DNA of 22,949 nt, from positions 1 through 22,949 of the forward strand of contig JAZQMD010000061.1 in NCBI GenBank assembly GCA_045543215.1, written 5' to 3'. The notes beneath the pieces were generated by a model. That model did not search any database. It worked only from the letters and a program-made list of their open reading frames with translations, and had not been told where the DNA came from. This DNA comes from DXYV01 sp045543215 (GTDB lineage: Bacteria; Bacillota; Clostridia; Oscillospirales; Oscillospiraceae). The position numbers and the translations under genes were made by a program. Shown one piece after another: positions 1 to 6,792 of the stretch (its first letter is position 1; the number at the start of each line of letters is the position of its first letter).

Positions 1-1
1 T

Positions 2-2419
2 GCTCTCAATGGTACCCTCAGCCGTATGATAGGCGAGAATGTTGGCACATACGCTATTACCCAAGGTACCATTACCAACCACAATAATCCCAATTACGAT
101 ATTACTTATATCGCCGCGAATTTAACGATTAGTAAGGCTAATGCCCCTCAAATGACTACCTCTGCCACAATGGTAAAAAATCATTCAAATGATACGGTCA
201 AGGTGGATTTAACAAAGGCTATAGGCTATCCCATTACACCGGGCGGCACCCCAAAGTTTGAGATTGTGAAACCTGCTAACTCTGCCTACAAAGGCTTGAC
301 AGATGCCACAATCAGTGGAAATATCCTTACCCTAATAGCGAACAAAACCCAGAATAGCACGCCTGACACCGTGACCATCAGCGTCACCGGTATGGGCAAC
401 TATGAAAACGGTACTATTACCGTAACGGTAGATTATACAGACAAGACAAAGGTGAGCATTACCGGCGTGAGCGCCGCCACTGGCTTAACCTATAATGGTA
501 CAGCCCAGGCCGGATACATTGGTACACCAAATGGTACCTTTGGTACGACAGGATATGAAATTATTTACACCGGTCGGGGGAACAACTACAACAGCACCAC
601 CCCTCCCATCAATGCGGGCGACTACACCGTAACCTTTAAGATTCCGGACAGCGATAATACCTATTTCGGTCATACATCACTGGATTTTACCATTGAAAAA
701 GCAATCATCACCGTCACAGCCGATCATAAAACCGCTCCTATAGGTGCAAAAATTCCAAATCTGACTTATCAAATTTCTGGCCTAATAGGCCAGAACACAC
801 TTACCACAGTGCCCACTCTTACCTGTGATGCCGATATGAGCAAAAAAGGTAATTATCCCATCATAATCTCTGGCGCAGATGCCGGCGCAAACTATACCAT
901 TAACTATGCCAACGGTATGCTGACGGTCTTAAGCAAGGTCACACCCAACCTCTCTCTAACCGCCAGCAGTACCTCCCTTCCCGGTGGCGGCACTGTAACG
1001 CTAAGGGTGTCCGGTGTACCCACAACAAGCGGCATTAGTGTTACCTGTCCCGGCATTACTGTCACCGGCAGCGGCAACACCTGGCAGGCAAACCTTCCTA
1101 ACACCAATGCCAGCTACATGTTCACCGCCAGCTATGCCGGAGATGAAATCTACAACAATGCCACAGCTACTTGTACCGTGAACGTGACCCAAAGCATCTC
1201 TGGAGGCGGTATTTCTATCGGTGGAAACGGCAGTTTTGGCGGTTTCACTGGTAGTACAGGCGGTGTAGGCAGCGCAACTACTACTCCAAGTATCAGCAGC
1301 GGCCATAACATTGGAAATACCCTCACGACCATCACAGAAACTACGGCCACACCCGGCGCTACCATTAGCGGCGATACAGCAATTTCTACCGTCTCTGCTT
1401 CTGCGGGAAAAGAAATCGTGAAGCGGGCGACAGAAAATAAAAGCATTCATGTCGTCATTGCACCAGAGATTACCCAAGCCGTGAGTAAGGTTAAAGTTTC
1501 TATCCCCTCCTTTACTGTGAGCGATATTGGAGAACAGACCAATGCAAACCTCACAATCAGCACACCAGTTTCTGACATCAGTATCCTTAATCACAGCCTG
1601 TCCGATCTGGCCCAGGTAGGCAGCAATATCACCATGTCCGCTGAGAAGATGGGAAACACTCTCACCCTGGCAATTACATCGGACGGCAAGTCCGTGAAGG
1701 ATATCCCCGGCGGTCTTACTCTTACCATCCCCCACGATACCTGTACTCCTAGCACCGTAGCGGTACTGGTGCATGAGGACGGCAAGCGTGAGATAGTTAA
1801 AACCTCAGTGTCCGATGAAAAAGCCGTAACCGTCACGATTCCCCTGACTGGTTCCGCTACCGTAGATCTGGTTGACAACAGAAAACAATTTGAAGACGTA
1901 AACGAGGGTGACTGGTACAAGGCCGCAGTAGATTTTGTCTCTGCTCGTGAGCTGATGAACGGCACTAGCACAACTACCTTTAGCCATGAGCTGACTACTA
2001 GCCGGGGAATGATTGTTACAATCCTCCACCGTCTGGCGGGCTCTCCCGTGGGAAGCAAGATTCCCTTTGCTGATGTGGACATTAACCAATACTATACTGA
2101 AGCAGTAAAGTGGGCCGCAGAAAATAAGATTGTCGACGGCTACGGAGACGGTATCTTTGACCCAAACGGTTCTATCACACGGGAGCAACTTTCTGTAATA
2201 CTCTGGCGGTACGCAGGTAGCCCCAATGCCACGAATCAGGTACTGGACTTCATTGACATTCATAAAACCAGCGACTATGCACTGGATGCCCTATACTGGG
2301 CCGTAGAAAATGGTATTATCAGCGGTAAGGGCGGCAATATCCTCGATCCCAAGGGTAAGGCCACACGGGCCCAGGTAGCTCAAATGTTGAAAAATTACAT
2401 AGAGAAAATAAAGATGTAA
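2..2419 (+). CDS. SLH-domain surface protein with MBG-type repeats (5' end outside window)
   Basis: Secreted, cell-wall-attached protein; the N-terminus and any signal peptide lie before the window. The frame is open from base 2 and the MBG-like sequence already runs before the first ATG (base 26), so that ATG is internal. Numbering from it: end of one MBG-type repeat (1-36, GENVGTYAI...NPNYDITY), a beta-rich segment (40-140), a repeat with GLTYNGTAQ...AGDYTVTF (143-225), a further MBG-like unit (226-302), an Ig-like unit (306-388), a Gly/Ser/Thr linker (391-425), a Thr/Ser/Val-rich segment, then three SLH domains (about 621-678, 679-739, 740-797). The SLH units show FEDV..GDWY, FADV..YY and the ITREQL / ATRAQV endings. 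SLH domains bind pyruvylated secondary wall polymers; the repeats probably form a stalk or adhesive rod. The function of the exposed part is unknown. Confidence 0.9.
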   Translation, partial: ALNGTLSRMIGENVGTYAITQGTITNHNNPNYDITYIAANLTISKANAPQMTTSATMVKNHSNDTVKVDLTKAIGYPITPGGTPKFEIVKPANSAYKGLTDATISGNILTLIANKTQNSTPDTVTISVTGMGNYENGTITVTVDYTDKTKVSITGVSAATGLTYNGTAQAGYIGTPNGTFGTTGYEIIYTGRGNNYNSTTPPINAGDYTVTFKIPDSDNTYFGHTSLDFTIEKAIITVTADHKTAPIGAKIPNLTYQISGLIGQNTLTTVPTLTCDADMSKKGNYPIIISGADAGANYTINYANGMLTVLSKVTPNLSLTASSTSLPGGGTVTLRVSGVPTTSGISVTCPGITVTGSGNTWQANLPNTNASYMFTASYAGDEIYNNATATCTVNVTQSISGGGISIGGNGSFGGFTGSTGGVGSATTTPSISSGHNIGNTLTTITETTATPGATISGDTAISTVSASAGKEIVKRATENKSIHVVIAPEITQAVSKVKVSIPSFTVSDIGEQTNANLTISTPVSDISILNHSLSDLAQVGSNITMSAEKMGNTLTLAITSDGKSVKDIPGGLTLTIPHDTCTPSTVAVLVHEDGKREIVKTSVSDEKAVTVTIPLTGSATVDLVDNRKQFEDVNEGDWYKAAVDFVSARELMNGTSTTTFSHELTTSRGMIVTILHRLAGSPVGSKIPFADVDINQYYTEAVKWAAENKIVDGYGDGIFDPNGSITREQLSVILWRYAGSPNATNQVLDFIDIHKTSDYALDALYWAVENGIISGKGGNILDPKGKATRAQVAQMLKNYIEKIKM

Positions 2420-2423
2420 GAAC

Positions 2424-2467
2424 ATTAACAAAGTAGGGCGGCAGAATTGCCGCCCTACTTTGTTAAT
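2424..2467. terminator. Bidirectional hairpin terminator after the SLH gene
   Basis: A perfect 20-bp inverted repeat (arms 2424-2443 and 2448-2467) with a 4-nt loop GAAT starts 4 nt after the stop codon. The outer stem is A/T-rich (ATTAACAAAGT / ACTTTGTTAAT) and the inner stem GC-rich, so each strand has a T-rich 3' arm. No separate long T-run follows. Confidence 0.8.
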
Positions 2468-2757
2468 ACCATATATACCTTTTATGAAAACGTATACTAG
2501 CTTATTATATCATAAAGTCGTATTTTTGATTGTCCCGGAGAGACAACCAAGGTATCACAACACAACCAACCGATCGAGACAAATGTATCACCAAATTCTT
2601 ATCTTAAGAAAAACGGTTTGGGATAGTTTCTTGCAAAGTTATAAGAAGGAAAGAGCCAGCTTATACTTACCATCCACAAAAAGAATTCTTTCAAATTAGC
2701 TAGATTATTGTTGTTTATGTTTCCAATCTGCTACTTTTCTTATATTATGAGTTAATA

Positions 2758-2786
2758 TTGTAATATACACTAAATTATGCTATATT
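2758..2786 (+). promoter_or_regulatory. Candidate sigma-A promoter for the DUF4231 gene
   Basis: TTGTAA (2758-2763), 17-nt spacer, TATATT (2781-2786). It would give a leader of about 145 nt. AT-rich DNA produces such matches by chance. Confidence 0.35.
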
Positions 2787-2802
2787 GAATTAAATTTTAA
2801 AC

Positions 2803-2909
2803 TTACCTCGTGTAAACATATTTATAAAGAAAGAACTTTGGATGAGACATAAATGTTATACTTCCTTTAAAACTAAAGATATGAATTATAAAATTAAACT
2901 CCGAGGTAA
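2803..2909. repeat. Long-range inverted repeat TTACCTCG / CGAGGTAA
   Basis: The arms at 2803-2810 and 2902-2909 are exact reverse complements. Four more pairs (AAAC before the first arm, GTTT after the second) follow across a 2-nt bulge. The repeat encloses the extended -10 candidate and ends 15 nt before the ribosome binding site of the next gene. It could be a leader structure or an operator pair. Confidence 0.4.
2854..2862 (+). promoter_or_regulatory. Alternative extended -10 promoter for the DUF4231 gene
   Basis: TGTTATACT fits the extended -10 pattern TGnTATAAT with one mismatch. There is no good -35 at 16-18 nt. It would give a leader of about 70 nt. Confidence 0.3.
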
Positions 2910-2938
2910 CAGTTTATCCAAAGTGAGGTGTTGTATAG

Positions 2939-3457
2939 ATGGAAATGGTAAATGATTATATCACAAAGCAATTTAAACCTTATTTAGATGAAATGGAAGA
3001 CTCGCCACTTAAAACATATATTGAGGAAAGAGTAATTGATCAAATTATATGGTATGAGAAAAAAAGCGCTGAAAAGCAAACTCGTTTCAAGCAGTTAACC
3101 ATTGCCACAATTATCCTAAATGCCATTATTCCTATTATTGTACTTCTTTCAAATTACGGTGTCCTTGTTAATATCCTGGTCACAGGATTGAGTTCATCTG
3201 CTGGTGCAATTAATGCAATAGCTGCATTATACGGATATAAAGACCTCTGGATACAATATCGCTCAAACTGTGAATTACTTAAAAGCACACTACATCGTTT
3301 TTTTCTTAAGGCCGGGGAATTTCAGCATATTGCAGATGACCAAGCTGCACTTATGGACGCATTAGTAGTTAGTTGCGAAGAATATCTTACAAAAGAGTTT
3401 CAGACATGGGTTGTTGTCACCAATGGAAATATGCAAACAGCCACTAAAAAAAGTTAA
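2939..3457 (+). CDS. DUF4231-type two-TM membrane protein
   Basis: 172-aa predicted inner-membrane protein. An N-terminal charged helix (YIEERVIDQIIWYEKKSAEKQTRFKQ, discussed as two parts: YIEERVIDQIIWYEKK at about 26-41, then a basic linker) leads into two hydrophobic segments (about residues 52-68 and 76-98), then a cytoplasmic helical part with YRSNCELLKSTLHRFFLKAGEF. This order is typical of DUF4231, related in architecture to SLATT two-TM domains, some of which are linked to nucleotide-sensor immune systems. No sensor gene (SMODS, SLOG, TIR) is adjacent, so an immune role is unsupported here. The first ATG is chosen because GAGGTG (2925-2930) lies 8 nt before it. It is AT-rich compared with the housekeeping genes, which suggests acquisition, and its stop overlaps that of the convergent gene. 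Confidence 0.75.
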   Translation: MEMVNDYITKQFKPYLDEMEDSPLKTYIEERVIDQIIWYEKKSAEKQTRFKQLTIATIILNAIIPIIVLLSNYGVLVNILVTGLSSSAGAINAIAALYGYKDLWIQYRSNCELLKSTLHRFFLKAGEFQHIADDQAALMDALVVSCEEYLTKEFQTWVVVTNGNMQTATKKS

Positions 3458-3648
3458 TCTTCATATAACTCATACGTTTTTTCAAATACATCCGGTTTAC
3501 AAGGGTATTTCTCTCCATTAATTCCAGTAATGATGTAATCGCCGGGATCAGCCCTGAGCATCCCTTCTAATGTATGGATTATTATTTCATCCTTTGTCTG
3601 ATATGCTTCAATAATAACTGGTTTTTTCCTATACTTTTTAATTTTCAT
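3454..3648 (-). CDS. Small phage-type protein (64 aa), function unknown
   Basis: 64 aa, basic N-terminus (MKIKKYRKKPVIIEAYQ) and a PGDYIITG...GEKYPCKPDVFEKTY core. Short proteins with the combination 'KKPVxxEA' and 'GEYxxKPDIFxxTY' are common in phages and prophages of Firmicutes and, from memory, have no assigned biochemical role. A good ribosome binding site (AGGAG on the minus strand, 3655-3661) lies about 6 nt before the ATG. Its TAA shares bases with the TAA of the convergent DUF4231 gene (TTAA at 3454-3457). No other phage gene is nearby, so this is a stray cargo or relic gene rather than part of a visible prophage. Confidence 0.7.
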   Translation of the reverse strand: MKIKKYRKKPVIIEAYQTKDEIIIHTLEGMLRADPGDYIITGINGEKYPCKPDVFEKTYELYED

Positions 3649-3789
3649 ACGATGCTCTCCTTTATATAGAAAACTTTTTCTGTAATTGTACCGTGTTCCT
3701 TTTAGAATGTCTATCTAACGGTAATTTATTCTTCTCATCCTGCGATTTTCCTATTAAATCACATATGAAAACGGCCTCTAACTACATAA

Positions 3790-3826
3790 AACAAGCCTGC
3801 AGTCAACTTTAGACTGTGGGCTTGTT
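3790..3826. terminator. Hairpin downstream of the glmS relic
   Basis: Arms 3790-3804 and 3812-3826 pair over 15 positions (13 Watson-Crick, 2 G-U when read as plus-strand RNA), loop AACTTTA. On the minus strand the 3' arm continues into TTTTATG, so it could be the old glmS terminator, though the two wobbles become A-C mismatches there. Confidence 0.5.
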
Positions 3827-3914
3827 CTATACTGAACTGAAAAGAGCTAATTATATTCGCTATCCGCCAATGGTATATTTGCTTTATTGCAACGGCTTCA
3901 ATTCCTCTTAACCC

Positions 3915-4067
3915 TTATTCAACAGTGACAGACTTTACCAAATTCTTGGACTTATCCATATCAAAGCCGTTCTTTTTGGCTACAAAGTAGGCTAGAAGCT
4001 GCAGTGGCACAATTTCCACCACAGCGGAAAATAGCGTATCAACACTAGCAATATAAATCACATCATT
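3915..4067 (-). pseudogene. glmS: glmS remnant: last ~50 codons of glucosamine-fructose-6-P aminotransferase
   Basis: The minus-strand frame ends in NDVIYIASVDTLF, PLQLLAYFVAKKNG and DMDKSKNLVKSVTVE followed by TAA. This is the hallmark C-terminus of GlmS (family ending: PLQLLAY..A...G.D.DKPRNLAKSVTVE). A whole GlmS is about 600 aa; here the similarity stops abruptly at about base 4067. The remaining upstream part of the frame (to 4187) does not resemble GlmS. The catalytic N-terminal Cys domain and most of the SIS domains are absent, so it cannot be functional. It is either a deletion relic or the tail left by a rearrangement. Confidence 0.8.
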
Positions 4068-4191
4068 CACCTGAGATTGGCAGAAGCTCAGGTTCATCAA
4101 GCAGATGATGGTATTCATCGTCCGATAAAAGCCCCAGCTTTTCCCCAGTGTAAAGGGCATAGGATCCCTCCAGCCTTGCGGTGGCATGCAT
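4063..4191 (-). pseudogene. Unidentified ORF fragment fused to the glmS relic
   Basis: In a different minus-strand frame from the glmS tail, 42 codons read as plausible protein (LEGSYALYTGEKLGLLSDDE, then YHHLLDEPELLP) before a TGA at 4063-4065. It overlaps the start of the glmS-like similarity by about 5 nt, so the junction of two decayed coding sequences or a frameshift lies near 4063-4070. I do not recognise the family. It has no clear ribosome binding site. Confidence 0.35.
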
Positions 4192-4232
4192 TCGGAATTA
4201 TCTCATCTTGCGATGTAATCTCAACAGGAGAA

Positions 4233-4261
4233 TTGACATCGACGTAGGCAAACCGTATAAT
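4233..4261 (+). promoter_or_regulatory. Perfect consensus sigma-A promoter for DUF951-hisC-radical SAM
   Basis: TTGACA (4233-4238), exactly 17 nt, TATAAT (4256-4261). Expected start near 4268, about 70 nt before the DUF951 ATG. Both hexamers match the consensus at all six positions. Confidence 0.85.
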
Positions 4262-4337
4262 ATTCTAAGCTTTAAAAGTACATTGCTCTGTTGTGAAAAG
4301 GGGCAGGGTACGGTAGGTGGGGGTGGAGGAAAGCGAA

Positions 4338-4529
4338 ATGGATATTAAGGTAGGCGACATGCTGGAAATGAAAAAAAACCATCCCTGCGGAAGCCGGACG
4401 TGGCAGACGTTAAGGGTTGGAATGGATTTCAAGCTACGTTGTTGTGGATGCGGACATGAGGTAATGCTTCCCCGCAGTAAGGCAGAAAAAAACATAAAAA
4501 AAATTATCTCTGACCAGAAAGAGAAGTAG
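4338..4529 (+). CDS. DUF951 domain protein
   Basis: 63 aa, close to the usual DUF951 length. The sequence MDIKVGDMLEMKK, HPCG (C17), a central RVGMDFKLRC and C35-C36-G-C38-G-H, then VMLPR are the family hallmarks. The Cys/His content suggests a small zinc-ribbon-like fold, but no function is established to my knowledge. The start at 4338 is chosen over an upstream in-frame ATG (4317) because GGAGGA (4325-4330) lies 7 nt before it and the family begins with MDIKVGD. It is first in a three-gene unit: hisC follows after about 29 nt and a consensus promoter lies 70 nt upstream. Confidence 0.85.
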   Translation: MDIKVGDMLEMKKNHPCGSRTWQTLRVGMDFKLRCCGCGHEVMLPRSKAEKNIKKIISDQKEK

Positions 4530-4558
4530 GGATGAGTGCATCCCAGAAGGGAATATTA

Positions 4559-5620
4559 ATGAAGGAATTTTGGAGCAGTCGCATTAAAAATGTTGTTCCC
4601 TATGTACCTGGTGAACAGCCCAAGGACCAAACATTTATTAAACTCAATACAAATGAAAATCCATATCCACCCTCCCCCAGGGCTTTGGAGGCCATGAGAG
4701 AGGCGGCCGGAGATGCCTTGCGCCTTTATCCTGATCCTAATTGCACCAAACTAAGGGAAGCTGCAGCCAGACGGCTTGGCTTGGCTCCTGAGGAGGTCTT
4801 TGTTGGAAATGGCTCCGACGAGGTTCTTGCCTTTGCCTTTCAGGCCTTTTTTGATTCTCATAGCAAACCCATCGTCTTTGCAGACGTGACTTATAGCTTT
4901 TATCCAGTTTATGCGGACTACTTTAAAATCCCGGTACTCATTTCACCCCTAAAAGAAGATTATACCCTCAATGTGGAGGACTTTTTAGGGGACAATGGTG
5001 GAGTTGTACTGGCCAACCCAAATGCCCCCACTGGAATATCCCCAGGATTGGATACCATTCGGCGTATTCTGGATGCAAATCCTGAAGTAGTAGTACTGGT
5101 GGATGAGGCCTATGTGGAGTTTGGAGGAGAGAGTGCCCTTCCCCTCATTCAGAAATATAAAAACTTGCTGGTGGTCCAAACCTTGTCAAAATCCCACGCT
5201 TTGGCTGGGCTACGTGTGGGATTTGCCTTTGGCAATCAAAATTTGATTCAAGCCCTGTGCTGTGTGAGAGACTCCATCAATTCTTATCCGGTAGACTATA
5301 TTGCTCAGGTTGGGGCTGCCGCTGCGTTGGAAGATGTCCCTTGGCTCGAGGATACCAAGGGCCGGATTAGGGCTACCCGGGCACATACAGTCAAACGGTT
5401 GGAAAAATTGGGATTTACCGTACTTCCTTCCTGTGCAAACATGATTTTTGTCCGCTTTCCTGGCCTGAAAGGAAAGCAACTGTTGGAGGGCCTGCGGCAG
5501 CGCAGTATCTTGGTGCGCTGGTTTGACCAGCCGCGTACCCAGGATTGGCTGCGCATCACCATCGGCTCTGAGGATGAAATGGAGGCCCTGTGTAACGCTT
5601 TGGAGGAGTTGATTCAATGA
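4559..5620 (+). CDS. hisC: Histidinol-phosphate aminotransferase family (HisC)
   Basis: 353-aa cytosolic, fold-type I PLP enzyme that exchanges an amino group between glutamate and imidazole-acetol phosphate (histidine pathway). Visible: YVPGEQPKDQTFIKLNTNENPY split as PYVPGEQP and KLNTNENPYPPSP at the N-terminus, VGNGSDE (PLP phosphate region), NPNAPTG, DEAYVEF (PLP-binding Asp/Tyr) and the Schiff-base lysine K211 in TLSKSHALAGLR. The start at 4559 is preferred to the in-frame ATG at 4532 because AGAAGGG (4545-4551) is 7 nt upstream and homologues begin near this MKEFW. No other his gene is adjacent, so it may also act on aromatic or other substrates. It ends in ATGA shared with the next gene, implying translational coupling. 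Confidence 0.87.
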   Translation: MKEFWSSRIKNVVPYVPGEQPKDQTFIKLNTNENPYPPSPRALEAMREAAGDALRLYPDPNCTKLREAAARRLGLAPEEVFVGNGSDEVLAFAFQAFFDSHSKPIVFADVTYSFYPVYADYFKIPVLISPLKEDYTLNVEDFLGDNGGVVLANPNAPTGISPGLDTIRRILDANPEVVVLVDEAYVEFGGESALPLIQKYKNLLVVQTLSKSHALAGLRVGFAFGNQNLIQALCCVRDSINSYPVDYIAQVGAAAALEDVPWLEDTKGRIRATRAHTVKRLEKLGFTVLPSCANMIFVRFPGLKGKQLLEGLRQRSILVRWFDQPRTQDWLRITIGSEDEMEALCNALEELIQ

Positions 5621-6516
5621 GATATATCGGAGATATTTATCGGCCGCCTGGAGAATGGAAAAGCTATTTGCTCCAATGCACTGTGGGGTGTTCCCAAAAC
5701 TCCTGTACTTTCTGCGGGATGTATAAAAATAAACGCTATTATGTGCGGCCTATGGAGGATATCCTAGAGGATATTGAGATGGCAAAGAAGCACTATGCTG
5801 ATCTGAGTATCAATTCCCCGGGAGTACCGGATGTAACCCGAGTATTTTTATGTGATGGTGATGCCATCTCCATGGATACCACAGATCTGCTGATTATCCT
5901 GGAGAAGTTAAGAGAGGCTTTTCCGAAACTGGAGCGCGTGACTACTTATGCCGGTCCCAGGAGCACCCTAGCAAAGACTCCGGAGGAGCTGAAAGTTTTA
6001 TATCAGGCTGGGCTTACCCGAGCTTATCTTGGAATGGAAACCGGTTGGGATGCTCTTTTAAAAAAAGTAGGCAAAGGAGTTTCTGCCCATGAAATGCTGG
6101 AGGCAGGCGTGCGCCTCCGGGAATCTGGCATTGAGGTGTGGGATATTATACTTTTGGGGCTTGCTGGACCAGAAGGATCCCGTACCCACATAGAGGAATC
6201 TATAAAAATGGTTAACGCCATGAGACCTAGGCACCTGTCAGCCCTAACCTACACCCCTGTGGAAGGTACACCCATGTATGAGGATATTCGGGCGGGACGG
6301 TTTACTTGCCTCACGCCCCAGCAGGCCTTGCTGGAAACCAAATGGCTTATTGAGGGATTAGATGTAAATCCACTACATATTACAGCAAATCATGCCTCTA
6401 ATTACTTGCCTATTAAGGGCGGGTTGCCTGAAGATAAAGCGCAACTGCTAAATCTCATAAATAGCGCGCTAAACGGAGAGACAGCCATCCGCACCATGCG
6501 GCCCAGAGGACTATAA
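5617..6516 (+). CDS. Radical SAM protein of unknown substrate
   Basis: 299-aa radical SAM enzyme. Start IYRPPGEWKSYLLQ, then cysteines C21, C25, C30 and C33 (GCSQNSCTFCGMYK). The probable [4Fe-4S] ligands are C25-x4-C30-x2-C33, a spacing different from canonical Cx3Cx2C but typical, as I recall, of this IYRPP...CxFCxMYK subgroup. Further support: CDGDA (about 80), ETGWD (SAM-binding region), GLAGPEGS. No B12 or other accessory domain is visible. It overlaps hisC by 4 nt (ATGA), with GGAGGAG just upstream inside hisC, so the two proteins are made together. The reaction is unknown; the hisC coupling suggests, but does not prove, a shared metabolic role. Confidence 0.85.
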   Translation: MRYIGDIYRPPGEWKSYLLQCTVGCSQNSCTFCGMYKNKRYYVRPMEDILEDIEMAKKHYADLSINSPGVPDVTRVFLCDGDAISMDTTDLLIILEKLREAFPKLERVTTYAGPRSTLAKTPEELKVLYQAGLTRAYLGMETGWDALLKKVGKGVSAHEMLEAGVRLRESGIEVWDIILLGLAGPEGSRTHIEESIKMVNAMRPRHLSALTYTPVEGTPMYEDIRAGRFTCLTPQQALLETKWLIEGLDVNPLHITANHASNYLPIKGGLPEDKAQLLNLINSALNGETAIRTMRPRGL

Positions 6517-6636
6517 AAGCAGATTTTATAGCCAAAATCGTTTGATATTAAGACTTTAGAATATTATGAATTTAGACTATTATGATTTCCTTATCGAAAA
6601 TAAAATTATTGAAAAAATTTCTTAAATTAGACTACG

Positions 6637-6673
6637 AAAAGTCGTCCATGCTGATGCATGGGCGACTTTTTTT
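6637..6673 (+). terminator. Rho-independent terminator of the DUF951-hisC-radical SAM unit
   Basis: Stem AAAAGTCGTCCATG (6637-6650) and CATGGGCGACTTTT (6657-6670), with one G-U pair, loop CTGATG, followed by a run of seven T (6667-6673). It lies about 120 nt after the radical SAM stop. Confidence 0.85.
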
Positions 6674-6729
6674 GTTCCTCCTTGTGGGGATGCGGGGGTC
6701 TTATGTTTTCTCATGACAAGCGGCCTATT

Positions 6730-6762
6730 TTGACGCTTTTTCCATTTGGGGCAAGCTATAAT
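6730..6762 (+). promoter_or_regulatory. spoIIG-type promoter with long spacer (Spo0A-activated type)
   Basis: TTGACG (6730-6735), 21-nt spacer, TATAAT (6757-6762). The B. subtilis spoIIG promoter also has sigma-A hexamers spaced too far apart (22 bp) and needs Spo0A~P. Weak 0A-box-like cores TGACAAG (6714-6720) and TGACGCT (6731-6737) sit at and before the -35, each matching TGNCGAA at 5 of 7 positions. Confidence 0.65.
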
Positions 6763-6792
6763 ATTTTTGAATCAGAGAGGGGTGTGGCAGGG

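Larger units (their letters stand above)
2468..2938. other. AT-rich gene-free stretch
   Basis: About 470 bases, clearly AT-richer than the flanks. I find no convincing gene. It holds two promoter-like sequences and a long-range inverted repeat, listed separately, which would lie upstream of or inside the leader of the DUF4231 gene. Confidence 0.6.

Noticed and set aside
1001..1774. 257-codon minus-strand ORF inside the SLH gene
   Set aside because: It is antisense to a clear coding sequence, rich in Cys/Ser/Gly as expected from complementary repeat codons, and lacks domain-like sequence.
2460..2699. 79-codon plus-strand ORF
   Set aside because: It begins inside the terminator hairpin, has no ribosome binding site and reads as unstructured, family-less sequence in AT-rich DNA.
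3454..3648. Part of a prophage
   Set aside because: Only a single phage-type ORF is present; no integrase, structural or lysis genes are adjacent.
4194..4265. Short minus-strand frame (AYVDVNSPVEITSQDE-like) before the glmS relic
   Set aside because: It looks protein-like for about 20 codons but overlaps the consensus promoter and matches no family I know; too short to support.
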